Source: CAXOVX01 sp964213345
GTDB taxonomy: Bacteria; Pseudomonadota; Alphaproteobacteria; Rickettsiales; Midichloriaceae
Assembly (NCBI GenBank): GCA_964213345.1
Contig: CAXOVX010000058.1
Span: 13,782 to 77,781, forward strand
Reading direction: 5' to 3'
DNA: 64,000 nt
Below are positions 7,064 through 15,455 of this stretch, piece after piece; positions within the stretch are counted from its first letter, which is position 1, and each line of letters begins with the position of its first letter. The notes beneath the pieces were generated by a model that did not search any database, was not told the origin of the DNA, and saw nothing but the letters and a program-made list of their open reading frames with translations. Both the position numbers and the translations under genes were made by a program.

Positions 7064-8359
7064 ATGAGTGTTCAAGAAAGCAAAATTGACACTAGCATCT
7101 TTGATTGTTTTTTGGGTAAATTAGTCAGAGGTGCAAGGCGCTCCGTATTAGTCTGTGATACAGACAAATGCATATTTATAGCGATGCATGTTGGAAGTTT
7201 ACCACTTATTCGTGACGGATATAGTGACGCTCTTTATTCTCATGCCACTAATTTTATCGCAAAAATGCTATCTGATACCATATCTTTTCCTTATCTGTTA
7301 CAGAAAATCTTGTACGACACTTTTATTCTAGTTTTGCCCCTACAAAGAGACGTTAGTAGAAAACAGTGTTCTAAGAATATCTTCCACATTCTTGAAAATT
7401 GTGGTAAAAGTCTGGCAAAATTGAGAGATGACCATATATACCTCGACATCAAGCTGGGATATACTGTCGGACATAGAGACGAGAGCACTTTAAATTTGGT
7501 ACAGAAAGCATGCTTTGCTTTAAAAGAATGTCACAGAGATAATCAGCAGTATCATAAATATACCAAGAAGCAAAATGCTAAGAGTACGGCATCATTCCTC
7601 AAAACTGCTGAATTAGCTAAAATATTGGAGCATGCAATACTGAGTAATAGAACGAAATTAGCTTTCCAGCCCATTATAGAGGCAAAAAATGGGAAGCCTA
7701 TAAGATATGAAGGGTTATTGCGCATTGTGACTCTCGATGGCAAAGTGATCTCTGCAGGCCGCCACATTTTAGCTGCGGAAAAACTGGGATTCATAGTAGA
7801 GGTAGATATCATGGTATTGAAGTCTGCGGTTCAGGAATTGGTTTTGCACATCTCGTTACAATTAAGTATCAATATATCGTATAACTCTGTAAGTAACTAT
7901 AAGTGGCTAGACGAAGCTAAGAGATTATTGGTAGATGATGTCATCGCTTCGCGTCTTACAATAGAAATAACAGAAACAACATTTTATCATGATATAAAAA
8001 AAGTTAGACATTTTATAAAAATCATCCAATCTCTTGGTTGCAAAGTAGCAATAGATGATTTTGGTAGTGGATATACGTCATTCAATTTGTTAAGGAATCT
8101 CAAAGTTGACATGGTAAAAATAGATGGTAGCTATATAAAAAAACTCAGCAAAAATGAAAACTACTACATGTTTGTTGCTACTCTCACTAAATTTGCTCGA
8201 ACTCTGAATTTACGAACAGTAGCGGAGTTTGTCGAAGATGCGGACACAGCGAAAAAGCTCATGACGCTAGGCGTAGATTATTTGCAGGGTAATTACTTCG
8301 CACCAGCAATGAGCCATCGCAGCTGGCTCCGGCATTTAGAGAAACATTTTTCAAAATGA
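7064..8359 (+). CDS. EAL-domain cyclic-di-GMP phosphodiesterase with a degenerate N-terminal domain
   Basis: 431 residues. The N-terminal part (about 25-165) looks like a degenerate GGDEF-like domain with no active-site motif. The C-terminal EAL domain (about 183-425) keeps the catalytic set: Glu216 in YEGLL, Asn270 in SINISYN, Glu301 in EITETT, Asp331-Asp332 in IDDFGSGYTSF, Lys352 in KIDGSYI, Glu388 in AEFVED and Gln408 in YLQGNYF. It should therefore hydrolyse c-di-GMP to pGpG. It is cytosolic, with no membrane segment. The start ATG 7064 follows AAAGG. EAL proteins are uncommon in reduced Rickettsiales genomes. No partner cyclase is in the window, and the gene stands alone between rpmJ and an insertion sequence. 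Confidence 0.92.
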   Translation: MSVQESKIDTSIFDCFLGKLVRGARRSVLVCDTDKCIFIAMHVGSLPLIRDGYSDALYSHATNFIAKMLSDTISFPYLLQKILYDTFILVLPLQRDVSRKQCSKNIFHILENCGKSLAKLRDDHIYLDIKLGYTVGHRDESTLNLVQKACFALKECHRDNQQYHKYTKKQNAKSTASFLKTAELAKILEHAILSNRTKLAFQPIIEAKNGKPIRYEGLLRIVTLDGKVISAGRHILAAEKLGFIVEVDIMVLKSAVQELVLHISLQLSINISYNSVSNYKWLDEAKRLLVDDVIASRLTIEITETTFYHDIKKVRHFIKIIQSLGCKVAIDDFGSGYTSFNLLRNLKVDMVKIDGSYIKKLSKNENYYMFVATLTKFARTLNLRTVAEFVEDADTAKKLMTLGVDYLQGNYFAPAMSHRSWLRHLEKHFSK

Positions 8360-8392
8360 TATTATGTTACTGCAGGTAGATTTTACTAAGTT

Positions 8393-8474
8393 TATAGTTA
8401 AATGAAAAATGGTTGTGTTTTAAAAGCGGATCTACAGCATCAGCTAAAGAAAAGCGTTTTTCTAGTATTTTTAT
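8393..8474 (-). repeat. Dispersed repeat R4, copy 1 (inverted relative to 60860-60942)
   Basis: About 82 bases whose reverse complement closely matches 60860-60942. On the minus strand it reads ILEKRFSLADAVDPLLKHNH; the second copy reads LLEKHFSLADAVDAAFKT on the plus strand. The shared reading suggests two relics of the same coding sequence (parent unknown) rather than a structural repeat. Confidence 0.55.
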
Positions 8475-8562
8475 CCTTAAATTAGCCTAAAATTCCTTGA
8501 TTGGATTTAGTCTCTGCAGACACTTGATTAAAGTATGATAGGGTACTGCGGTAGCAAAATTT

Positions 8563-8592
8563 TTATTTGGCTAGAATAAATGTCGATAAATC
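8563..8592. mobile_element. Terminal inverted-repeat remnant of a second IS5-like element
   Basis: TTTGGCTAGAATAAATGTCG and the following AT bases match, in reverse, the left end at 61820-61848 (GTCGACATTTATTTTAGCC) and the right-end remnant at 42972-42998. It abuts the CTAG that forms the target duplication of the complete element at 8597-9366, so one element seems to have inserted at the edge of another that was later lost. Confidence 0.5.
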
Positions 8593-8596
8593 CTAG

Positions 8597-9366
8597 GTAG
8601 AGTCGACATTTATTTTACCCATAAATAGACTCCTGCGATAAAAACAAAAGCAAGGTATGCGACATCTAATTTATCATACGTTATGGCCACCCGTCTAAAA
8701 TGCTTAAGTTAGTTGAACATTCTTTCGATTAAATTGCGTTTTTTATATAAATCCTGGTCATATTTTCTGGGATTCTTACGAATTGATCTTGGAGGTATAA
8801 CACTTCAGCTCCAACCTTTTGAGCTGCATCTATCATGTAGTTTGCATGTCTGCAATTAAGGCGCTCATCTTTCTTCTATCAAATCCAAGGCCTTCACGTA
8901 ATCAGAGCGCTGACCTGCCGTAATGAAAAATCTAATTGAATTCAAGTTCATCACGTGCTGCATGTAACTCTTCCGAGCTCTTGTTCTTGCACCAGCTGCA
9001 TGCGGTGCGCTCTTATGACGGTTGAATCTATCAATACCCATTCATTATCTTCATCCACAGCAAGGGTATTGAAGATCATTTGCCACATCCCAGCCTTTGC
9101 CCATCTCATAATTCTCTTGTGTACAGTGGACCATTTGCAGTATTCAGATGGCAAAGATCTCCACGGCACACCTCTCCTTGCAATCCACTTCACTGCACAT
9201 ATAAACCGCCGATTATCTTCTCCTGACCTCCCTCTATCACCCACTTCGCCAGGAAAACTATCTTTTCTGACTTCCCACTGACCTTCTCTTAAATCTTACG
9301 TCATCTCATACCTCATACTTATTATGGATCTAATATACCATAATAACTCTTAAATGTCGACTCTAC
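8597..9366 (-). mobile_element. IS5-family insertion sequence with intact ends, 770 bp
   Basis: The ends are inverted copies of GTAGAGTCGACATTTA (8597-8612 and the complement of 9351-9366). They are flanked on both sides by CTAG (8593-8596 and 9367-9370), which fits the 4-bp YTAR target duplication of the IS5 group. The interior is a single transposase gene on the minus strand, broken by frameshifts. Intact ends and target duplication with a dead gene suggest fairly recent insertion followed by decay; mobilisation in trans remains possible. Confidence 0.8.
8610..9244 (-). pseudogene. IS5-family transposase, frameshifted
   Basis: The N-terminal part (8951-9244) reads as an IS5-type helix-turn-helix and first catalytic region: RRGVPWRSLP, then VHKRIMRWAKAGMW, then WVLIDSTVIRAH with the first catalytic Asp. 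Past 8951 the frame is lost. The C-terminal signature reappears in other frames, ending KRNLIERMFN, then YDKLDVAYLAFVFIAGVYLW with stop at 8610-8612. The glutamate of the DDE triad is the Glu of NLIERMF. At least two frameshifts separate the parts, so it is non-functional. Confidence 0.8.
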
Positions 9367-9543
9367 CTAGTAACTGCAAATAAAAATCTTCATACCTGTA
9401 TAATGCTTTAATCATCAATTACTACTATTTTTCATTTGATTATAGTACGCAGCCTAAGAACTCTGGTCAAAATAACGCAGCAATTTTCTTAACATGAATA
9501 GAGTTTCGAAAAAATCCAGTATGTAGGTCATTTGTATAATACC

Positions 9544-10308
9544 TTAAAGGCGCTGCAGTACCTTAAAAGCTCGCTGATGCCAAGCAACATTATGCACACG
9601 TAAATAGTCTACATTACGCATGAGCATATAAATTGATGCTGACAAAGTTTCGATATCTCTTTCTTCCGGAGCAAAGCTAGATATAAGATTAAAGAATGAC
9701 TTACGTGAATGACCTACGCATACGGGAATACCCAATTTCCTGTATTCTTCAATATTCTTGATTACTTCAAAAGATTGTTCGGCGCTAGTTGCAAACCCTA
9801 TACCAGGATCAAAAATAAGCTGATTTTTTTGAATTCCACAACTCAAACACTCTCGTATTTTTTTTTCGCCCCATTCGAATATTTCATCACGATGTTCCAC
9901 TTTAGTATCACGATCTGCTGGCAAAACAAAGCTAAACATAAAGATATACTTGATATTAGGGTAAGCTGCTATAATTTCTAGCATCTTTGGATCTTTGCCT
10001 CCAGATGGGTCATTAATGTATCCGATGCCTAGCTCTGCAGCTTTTTTTGCCGTTTCAGCATAAAATGTATCGATACTTACTTTTTCACTAGCACACTGAT
10101 GAAGTAGTGGATATAACCTCTGCCATTCTTCTGCTGTTGTCAAAAGGCGAGCTCCATAAGAAGTAGCGATAGCCCCAATATCAACAACATCAGCTCCGTC
10201 AGTGAACAGCTTACGTATTTGTCGAAGTGCTTTTTCGTTGGAAAAAAAATTCGCACCATCCGAAAAAGAATTTAGTGTATAGTTTAAAATACCTATTAGT
10301 TTAGTCAT
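9544..10308 (-). CDS. folP: Dihydropteroate synthase, divergent
   Basis: FolP condenses hydroxymethyl-dihydropterin pyrophosphate with p-aminobenzoate in folate synthesis. The start is ATG 10308, overlapping the folK stop (TATGACTAA), rather than the TTG at 10323; 254 residues. Recognisable family motifs are GILNYTLNSFSDG (N-terminus), DPGIGFATSAEQS and GHSRKSFFN. The odd point is that the second conserved loop, normally IDIGGESTRPGA, reads VDIGAIATSYGA, so the STRPG motif that lines the pABA/pterin pocket is lost, and the first motif has Leu-Asn where Pro-Asp is usual. It could have altered function, but coupling to folK supports a folate role. Confidence 0.88.
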   Translation of the reverse strand: MTKLIGILNYTLNSFSDGANFFSNEKALRQIRKLFTDGADVVDIGAIATSYGARLLTTAEEWQRLYPLLHQCASEKVSIDTFYAETAKKAAELGIGYINDPSGGKDPKMLEIIAAYPNIKYIFMFSFVLPADRDTKVEHRDEIFEWGEKKIRECLSCGIQKNQLIFDPGIGFATSAEQSFEVIKNIEEYRKLGIPVCVGHSRKSFFNLISSFAPEERDIETLSASIYMLMRNVDYLRVHNVAWHQRAFKVLQRL

Positions 10309-10861
10309 ATACGACACTACCAATCATTTTACGTACGTTGATACCATGGCTTAAGCTTAGCTCAAGTAAGTGTTCCTTTAAAGTTTTTTGTGTTACCGGA
10401 TGCGCTAAGTGCGGAGCAATGTCTACAGCAGGCACTAAACAAAAATCACGTTTCAAAAATTCAGGATGTGGGATTGCTAAGTGCGGTAGATCATTTATCA
10501 CCAATCCTACTCCGCTATATGAGTGAGCACATGAGAGTAAAATATCTATATCTATAATGCGTGGTGACCAGCGTGGTGCATCTAGATCACGTCCAAGATT
10601 TGCTTCGATTGCTTTTATCTCTTCAAGCAGTTGATGCGGAGCAAGCCCACTATCTATATGAGATACCACATTAAAATACTCTAAATCCCAGGTCTGTGGT
10701 GCATTTTTTGGTAATAAAGCAGGAGAAGAGTACAAAAACGAACACTGCACCACACACCCGAGCAACGAGAGGCCCTCCATTGCTTTTCGCAGATTACGTC
10801 TTCTATCTCCCAAATTTGTTCCCAATGCTAATAGATAAGCATACTGTTGCGTATGTGTCAC
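10301..10861 (-). CDS. folK: 2-amino-4-hydroxy-6-hydroxymethyldihydropteridine pyrophosphokinase
   Basis: HPPK transfers pyrophosphate from ATP to hydroxymethyl-dihydropterin, the step before FolP. 186 residues, slightly longer than the E. coli enzyme. Motifs seen are LALGTNLGDR near the N-terminus, FNVV in the middle, and LGRDLDAPRWSPRIIDIDIL (about residues 89-108), which contains the Asp-x-Asp pair that binds magnesium and the arginines that hold ATP. It overlaps folP by 8 bases, so the two are translationally coupled. The ndk gene lies 74 bases upstream on the same strand and may share a promoter. Confidence 0.95.
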   Translation of the reverse strand: MTHTQQYAYLLALGTNLGDRRRNLRKAMEGLSLLGCVVQCSFLYSSPALLPKNAPQTWDLEYFNVVSHIDSGLAPHQLLEEIKAIEANLGRDLDAPRWSPRIIDIDILLSCAHSYSGVGLVINDLPHLAIPHPEFLKRDFCLVPAVDIAPHLAHPVTQKTLKEHLLELSLSHGINVRKMIGSVVYD

Positions 10862-10935
10862 TCTTTGGTTTTTTATTATTGCAATTGCACCTCACCACCG
10901 AAAATTACAGACAAAAAGGAATTTTTCATGTTTTC

Positions 10936-11466
10936 TTATCCTACAATCTCAAAATCCGAAAAGAAAAATGCAATTTCTTTCTTGGCACTCTCTACAGAAT
11001 CCGAGCCATGCACTGAGTTAGCCTCAATACTTTCTGCATATTTTTTCCTAATGGTACCAGGGGCAGCGTCCACAGGGTTGGTTGCACCTATCACATCACG
11101 ACTTTTTACAACGGCATTTTCACCTTCTAAAACCTGGACCATAATAGGGCCTGAAATCATAGATTCGGCTAAACTGCGGTAAAAAGGACGCTCTCTATGT
11201 ACTGCATAAAAATCCTCAGCTTGTTTTCGTGTCAACCATACCTTCTTCTGGGCCACGATTCTTAAGCCTGCTGCCTCAAACTCAGCACTTATTAACCCTG
11301 TAATATTCCGCTTTGTCGCATCAGGTTTGATTATAGATAGTGTTCTTTCCGCCATATTGTTACATGCTGTAGATTGTGCGTTGCTAACAGTTGCACCACT
11401 TGTAACATAAGCTACGAAACTTAACAACAAAATTGTGCTGATTACAGATAACGTTCTCTTTGTCAT
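10936..11466 (-). CDS. ndk: Nucleoside diphosphate kinase with a signal-peptide-like N-terminal extension
   Basis: The kinase core starts at Met38 (ATG 11355) and runs about 139 residues. It has Lys in IIKPDATKRN, the catalytic His in NSVHGSDS and all usual segments. The frame stays open for another 37 codons to ATG 11466, and this extension reads like a Sec signal peptide: basic MTKR, a hydrophobic core (VISTILLLSFVAYV), then a polar region with a plausible cleavage site after SNA (SNA-QS). Neither ATG has a clear Shine-Dalgarno sequence, so the start is undecided. With the extension the enzyme would be exported, as is known for Ndk of some intracellular pathogens; without it, it is an ordinary cytosolic Ndk. 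It lies upstream of folK-folP. Confidence 0.93.
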   Translation of the reverse strand: MTKRTLSVISTILLLSFVAYVTSGATVSNAQSTACNNMAERTLSIIKPDATKRNITGLISAEFEAAGLRIVAQKKVWLTRKQAEDFYAVHRERPFYRSLAESMISGPIMVQVLEGENAVVKSRDVIGATNPVDAAPGTIRKKYAESIEANSVHGSDSVESAKKEIAFFFSDFEIVG

Positions 11467-11570
11467 ATTATTTATACCATAGGTTGTTTAGTACTGCCAG
11501 CAGCACTGCCTGTATGGCTGCTACTAGATTTGATAATGCAATTAATCTCTGGCTCAACCAACATTTTGTA

Positions 11571-11700
11571 ATACCAAATCCCATTTTTTAGTAAGCACTA
11601 GAGAATACGATGGTCGGGGCGAAGGAGTGTAGAAATACTACACGGCTAAGCCTGAATCCCACAACGTAACAACGTGAGCATTTAAAAAAGGATTTGGTAT
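11571..11700. repeat. Palindromic interspersed repeat, family R1, full copy
   Basis: 130 bp bounded by ATACCAAATC and GATTTGGTAT, a perfect 10-bp terminal inverted repeat. The interior is the reverse complement of the copies at 109-237 and 311-438. It occupies the middle of the 371-base gap between ndk and the small gene at 11838; the rest of that gap is AT-rich with no other assigned feature. Confidence 0.8.
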
Positions 11701-11837
11701 AAGTTGCTCCATCCTCCTTCACATACTGAACTTACTCATGCTCAATGTCAAAATATTATTTCTTTTTTATTGTAATAAAATTAATAACATACTAAACTTA
11801 TGTTAGATTTTTACAACCAAGGATATTAGAGGGTTTC

Positions 11838-12077
11838 ATGTACCGCGACATACCTGTTGATATAAAAGAAGGTGCATTTCTTGATGCCAAGGCACTGGCA
11901 AATAATAATGTAGTGTACATTACTCAAAGTGATAAATTTGTATTTGGACAAGTAATCGATATTCACACCGGCAAACGTATGAGACGGCCTAGCACAGGCG
12001 TTATAATAAGAGCTTTTGCGGACGAATCAGTCGATACCAGATTGCGACTAACATTTTATTCAACACAACAGCAGTAA
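11838..12077 (+). CDS. Small hypothetical protein, 79 residues
   Basis: The frame starts at ATG 11838 with AGAGGG five bases upstream and ends at TAA 12075-12077. Its last 77 bases overlap the 3' end of secD on the other strand. The first 55 codons lie in otherwise empty sequence and read as plausible protein (IPVDIKEGAFLDAKALANNN, then KFVFGQVIDIHTGKRMRRP). There are no transmembrane or signal segments and no recognised family. Support is only the start context and composition, so it is tentative. Confidence 0.4.
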   Translation: MYRDIPVDIKEGAFLDAKALANNNVVYITQSDKFVFGQVIDIHTGKRMRRPSTGVIIRAFADESVDTRLRLTFYSTQQQ

Positions 12078-13662
12078 ACATAGAACATAATATTCCAATA
12101 GTCAGCGTCACAGCAAAGCCACGTACTGGACCACTACCAAAAATATACAGTATTACAGCAGCCGCGACAGTAGTGATATTAGAATCTACTATAGTGGTTA
12201 AGGCCAATTTATAGCTATTTTCAATGATTGCTGGTATGCTCTTCCCCCCCTTCCTATGCTCTTCTCGCATACGCTCTAGTATCAACACGTTAGCATCCAC
12301 AGCCATACCCAAAGTTAACGCTATACCAGCAAGTCCAGGCATAGTAAGTGTACCACCTATGGCACCTAATATAGCAACAATTAACAGCAAGTTGAAAGCC
12401 AGTGCTATGTCTGCGAAAATCCCCCATAATCCGTAAAAAATGATCATAAATATAACTACAGCAATGCCTCCCATAACCACGGCTTTTGCTCCAGCATTAA
12501 TAGAAGCCTGACCTAAGGTAGGTCCTACAGTACGTTCTTCAATCACCGTAAGTTTTGCAGGCAATGCACCAGAGCGTAGTAACAATGCGAGCTCTATTGC
12601 CGCCTCATTATGAAAATTACCAGAAATAACTCCACTCCCCGTAAGAATTGGCTCCCGTATTACAGGTGCGCTGATAGCCTTGTCATCCAACACAATTGCT
12701 AAAGCTTTGCCTACATTATTACGCGTAGCTTCAGCAAATATTTTTGCACCCCAGTTATTAAGCTTAAACTGTACTGAATAACTTCCCATCTGTGCGATTG
12801 GCTGCGCATCGGTTAACACCTCTCCCGTCATTACTGGTCTTACTTGTACTGGAATCAATAAGTTACGTTTTGCCTTTTTTGTTCCTTCCTTGGTTGAAAC
12901 ATCCATTTTATCTTCTACTTCCAGCGGAAGCACCTTTACCCCAAATGGTATTTTTCCTTGTTTGATATCATCGTAACTCACCTTACCATCAACAAAATGG
13001 AAAGTGAGTTTAGCAGTTTGGCCCAAGATTTTCTTTATAGTAGTAGTATCATACACCCCAGGTACCTGTAACAAAATATTGTTTTTACCCTGACGCTGAA
13101 TATCTATTTCTTTGGTTCCACTCTCATCAATACGTTTTTGGACAATTTGTATGCTTTGCGTCACTAATTTGCTTTGTACTTCATTAACGAAGTTTTCCGA
13201 TAATTTGATAGATACTACATTACCTTGACTGCTCACAATTTGATAACTGCTCCTACCTATCATCTCTTTTGCTACGTTTTCGATTGCGCCTACAGCTTTA
13301 TCTAGTACACTACTCATCGCATCAGCACTGCTACTAACATCACCATATGAATCAATTTCAATATCAATAGCTTTATCAGACATTTTGATACTTTTTACTG
13401 CCACTTTGTCGATTTTTAAAACCTCCTTTGCTTTATCTACAATACCTTGAAGATTTTCTTTACAGTATTGTTTATCATCAACTGATAAGAGTAGCGAAAC
13501 ACCACCTTTAAGGTCTAACCCCAAATTGACTTTTGTGTTCGGGAGAATCTTGGCCAACCAGCTACCCTGTGCATACGGAATGAGGGTTGGTAACGCTAGG
13601 TATACACCAAGTAAACATACAGCTGCAATTAACGCTACCTGCCATTTTATTATTCTTAACAT
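12001..13662 (-). CDS. secD: Protein translocase subunit SecD
   Basis: SecD works with SecF in the inner membrane and uses the proton gradient to complete protein export through SecYEG. 553 residues; first membrane helix at about 9-27, the motif NLGLDLKGGVSLLL (about 46-59), the large periplasmic P1 region, then the C-terminal bundle of five helices with LALLLRSGALPA and the motif TLGMAVDANVLILERMREE. The stop overlaps the small plus-strand ORF at 11838-12077. secF is not adjacent in the window, unlike the usual secDF pair; the upstream neighbour glmU is divergent. Confidence 0.97.
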   Translation of the reverse strand: MLRIIKWQVALIAAVCLLGVYLALPTLIPYAQGSWLAKILPNTKVNLGLDLKGGVSLLLSVDDKQYCKENLQGIVDKAKEVLKIDKVAVKSIKMSDKAIDIEIDSYGDVSSSADAMSSVLDKAVGAIENVAKEMIGRSSYQIVSSQGNVVSIKLSENFVNEVQSKLVTQSIQIVQKRIDESGTKEIDIQRQGKNNILLQVPGVYDTTTIKKILGQTAKLTFHFVDGKVSYDDIKQGKIPFGVKVLPLEVEDKMDVSTKEGTKKAKRNLLIPVQVRPVMTGEVLTDAQPIAQMGSYSVQFKLNNWGAKIFAEATRNNVGKALAIVLDDKAISAPVIREPILTGSGVISGNFHNEAAIELALLLRSGALPAKLTVIEERTVGPTLGQASINAGAKAVVMGGIAVVIFMIIFYGLWGIFADIALAFNLLLIVAILGAIGGTLTMPGLAGIALTLGMAVDANVLILERMREEHRKGGKSIPAIIENSYKLALTTIVDSNITTVAAAVILYIFGSGPVRGFAVTLTIGILCSMFTAVVLNKMLVAIWYRLIRPQKLLL

Positions 13663-13754
13663 AAATTTGCATTTGCTATTTTTGTTAGTTGGTATAAACG
13701 ATAATCAATTTGTAGGTATCCATTTTCCAATTATATCTAGCAATTAACAGTACT

Positions 13755-15188
13755 ATGTTAAAGCAATATATCAATATACTAGTAATGGTGTTAGCAGCAG
13801 GGCATGGCAAAAGAATGCACTCTACACTGCCGAAAGTGATGCACAAACTAGCTGGACAGCCCTTACTAGAATACTCCCTACAGCTTATTACTACCTTATC
13901 CAGCTCTTTTACTCAAGTGCAAAATTACAAAGTAAGATTTAAAAATATGGTAGTGGTAAGTAGTGAGCTGCTGCAAAATCAAGAATTTCAGATCTTACTG
14001 CAAAAATATCATTATTGCATTGAGAGCATGAATGAATTGCAAACCGTACTACAGAAGCATAGAGGAGGTACTGGACATGCAGTACTATGTGCACTAAAAG
14101 CCCACTCAGAACATAAAAATAATACACTACAAACATATAGTGTTGAAGATACCGATTACGTTCTTGTACTATACGGGGACGCACCATTGCTACCCATCGA
14201 AACAATAGAAGAAATGATTCGCAAAATATTAAGTGGCAGAAACAGAACAGCTGCAGTAAACATTGGATTTATAGCAGATGATCCAACTGGATATGGACGT
14301 ATGTGTACTAATGCAAAGAACGACATCACGAGTATTATAGAAGAACAAGATACAATTGATACAGAAAAACAGATTAATTTGTGTAATGCTGGTATCATGT
14401 TATCTCATTATCAATTATTGTATGACTTCCTAAAATTAAAACATAACGAAAAAGAAAATTTTATTAGTTATGAGCTTCGTTTGACAGATTTTATAACTCA
14501 CATAACCAAAATGGGATATCAGTGTAAATATGTACTCGTTGAACAACAAAAATGCTTAGGTGTAAACACAAGATCTCAATTAGCAGAACTCGAAAACGTT
14601 ATGCAAAACTTTTTGCGAAATAAAATGCTAAATAATGGTGTTACAATGATAGCGCCAGAAACAATATTTTTAAGCTGTGATACAGTAATAGAGTGTGATG
14701 TCATAATTTACCCATACGTATGTATATTGCCACGGGTAAAAATTGGGGCATGCAGTAATATTTTTTCATTTTCCCATATAGCAGGTGTTGTGATCGGAGA
14801 AAACGTATCTATAGGTCCATTTGCTAGAATTAGGCCAGATAGCAATATTGCTGATCAATGCCACATAGGTAACTTTGTGGAAGTAAAAAATGCTAACTTA
14901 AGCCACTCAGTCAAAGCAAGTCATTTAAGTTATATTGGAGATGCTAATATAGAAGAAAACAGTAATATTGGGGCGGGAACTGTATTTTGTAATTTTGATG
15001 GTAAAAACAAGCACTCGTCAACAGTTAGTGCTAACTCCTTTATAGGGGCCAATAGCACAATTATATCGCCCATCAGTATCGGTAAGAACTCAAAAATTGC
15101 CGCAGGAAGTATAATTACCGATAACGTTCCAGATGACAATTTGGCAATAGCAAGAAGTAAGCAAGTCAATAAAAACAAGAAAAAATAG
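13755..15188 (+). CDS. glmU: Bifunctional UDP-GlcNAc pyrophosphorylase / glucosamine-1-phosphate acetyltransferase
   Basis: GlmU makes UDP-GlcNAc, the precursor of peptidoglycan and lipid A. 477 residues. The N-terminal nucleotidyltransferase domain opens with VMVLAAGHGKRMHSTLPKV, followed by GGTGHAVLCA and LYGDAPLL. The C-terminal left-handed beta-helix begins about residue 295 and ends with the acetyltransferase signature (FVEVKNANLSHSVKASHLSY, then NIGAGTVFCNFDGKNKHSS), including the catalytic histidine in KASHLSYIGDA. The N-terminal domain has an insertion of about 20 residues near 45-65 relative to E. coli. It is divergent from secD. No terminator is obvious; repeat R2 follows directly. 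Confidence 0.96.
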   Translation: MLKQYINILVMVLAAGHGKRMHSTLPKVMHKLAGQPLLEYSLQLITTLSSSFTQVQNYKVRFKNMVVVSSELLQNQEFQILLQKYHYCIESMNELQTVLQKHRGGTGHAVLCALKAHSEHKNNTLQTYSVEDTDYVLVLYGDAPLLPIETIEEMIRKILSGRNRTAAVNIGFIADDPTGYGRMCTNAKNDITSIIEEQDTIDTEKQINLCNAGIMLSHYQLLYDFLKLKHNEKENFISYELRLTDFITHITKMGYQCKYVLVEQQKCLGVNTRSQLAELENVMQNFLRNKMLNNGVTMIAPETIFLSCDTVIECDVIIYPYVCILPRVKIGACSNIFSFSHIAGVVIGENVSIGPFARIRPDSNIADQCHIGNFVEVKNANLSHSVKASHLSYIGDANIEENSNIGAGTVFCNFDGKNKHSSTVSANSFIGANSTIISPISIGKNSKIAAGSIITDNVPDDNLAIARSKQVNKNKKK

Positions 15189-15197
15189 ATGTATTTT

Positions 15198-15317
15198 TAC
15201 CACTATCACGAGCATATGGTGCGACGTCCACTATTGCAGATAGATAACTTATTACTAATATAACTTTTATCGCCAAGTTCTGGCAAAAAACTTACTAATT
15301 GAATAGCCAAACATTTG
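15198..15317. repeat. Interspersed repeat, family R2, copy 2
   Basis: It is collinear with 6429-6544 (TACCACTATCACGAGC at one end, TTGAATAGCCAAA at the other), with scattered substitutions and a few inserted bases. It fills half of the glmU-alaS gap; the remaining part up to 15455 shows nothing recognisable. Confidence 0.7.
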
Positions 15318-15455
15318 CATCTTCCTTATTAGTTTTAGATAAATTATTAACAGAGATAATCCCTGGCAAATTTCTTCCTCATATCCTCCACTAGGCTCGC
15401 ACACTACCTTTTCTCTGGAACTAAACGAAGAGAAAACATCCCACTTTTTTTAAAT

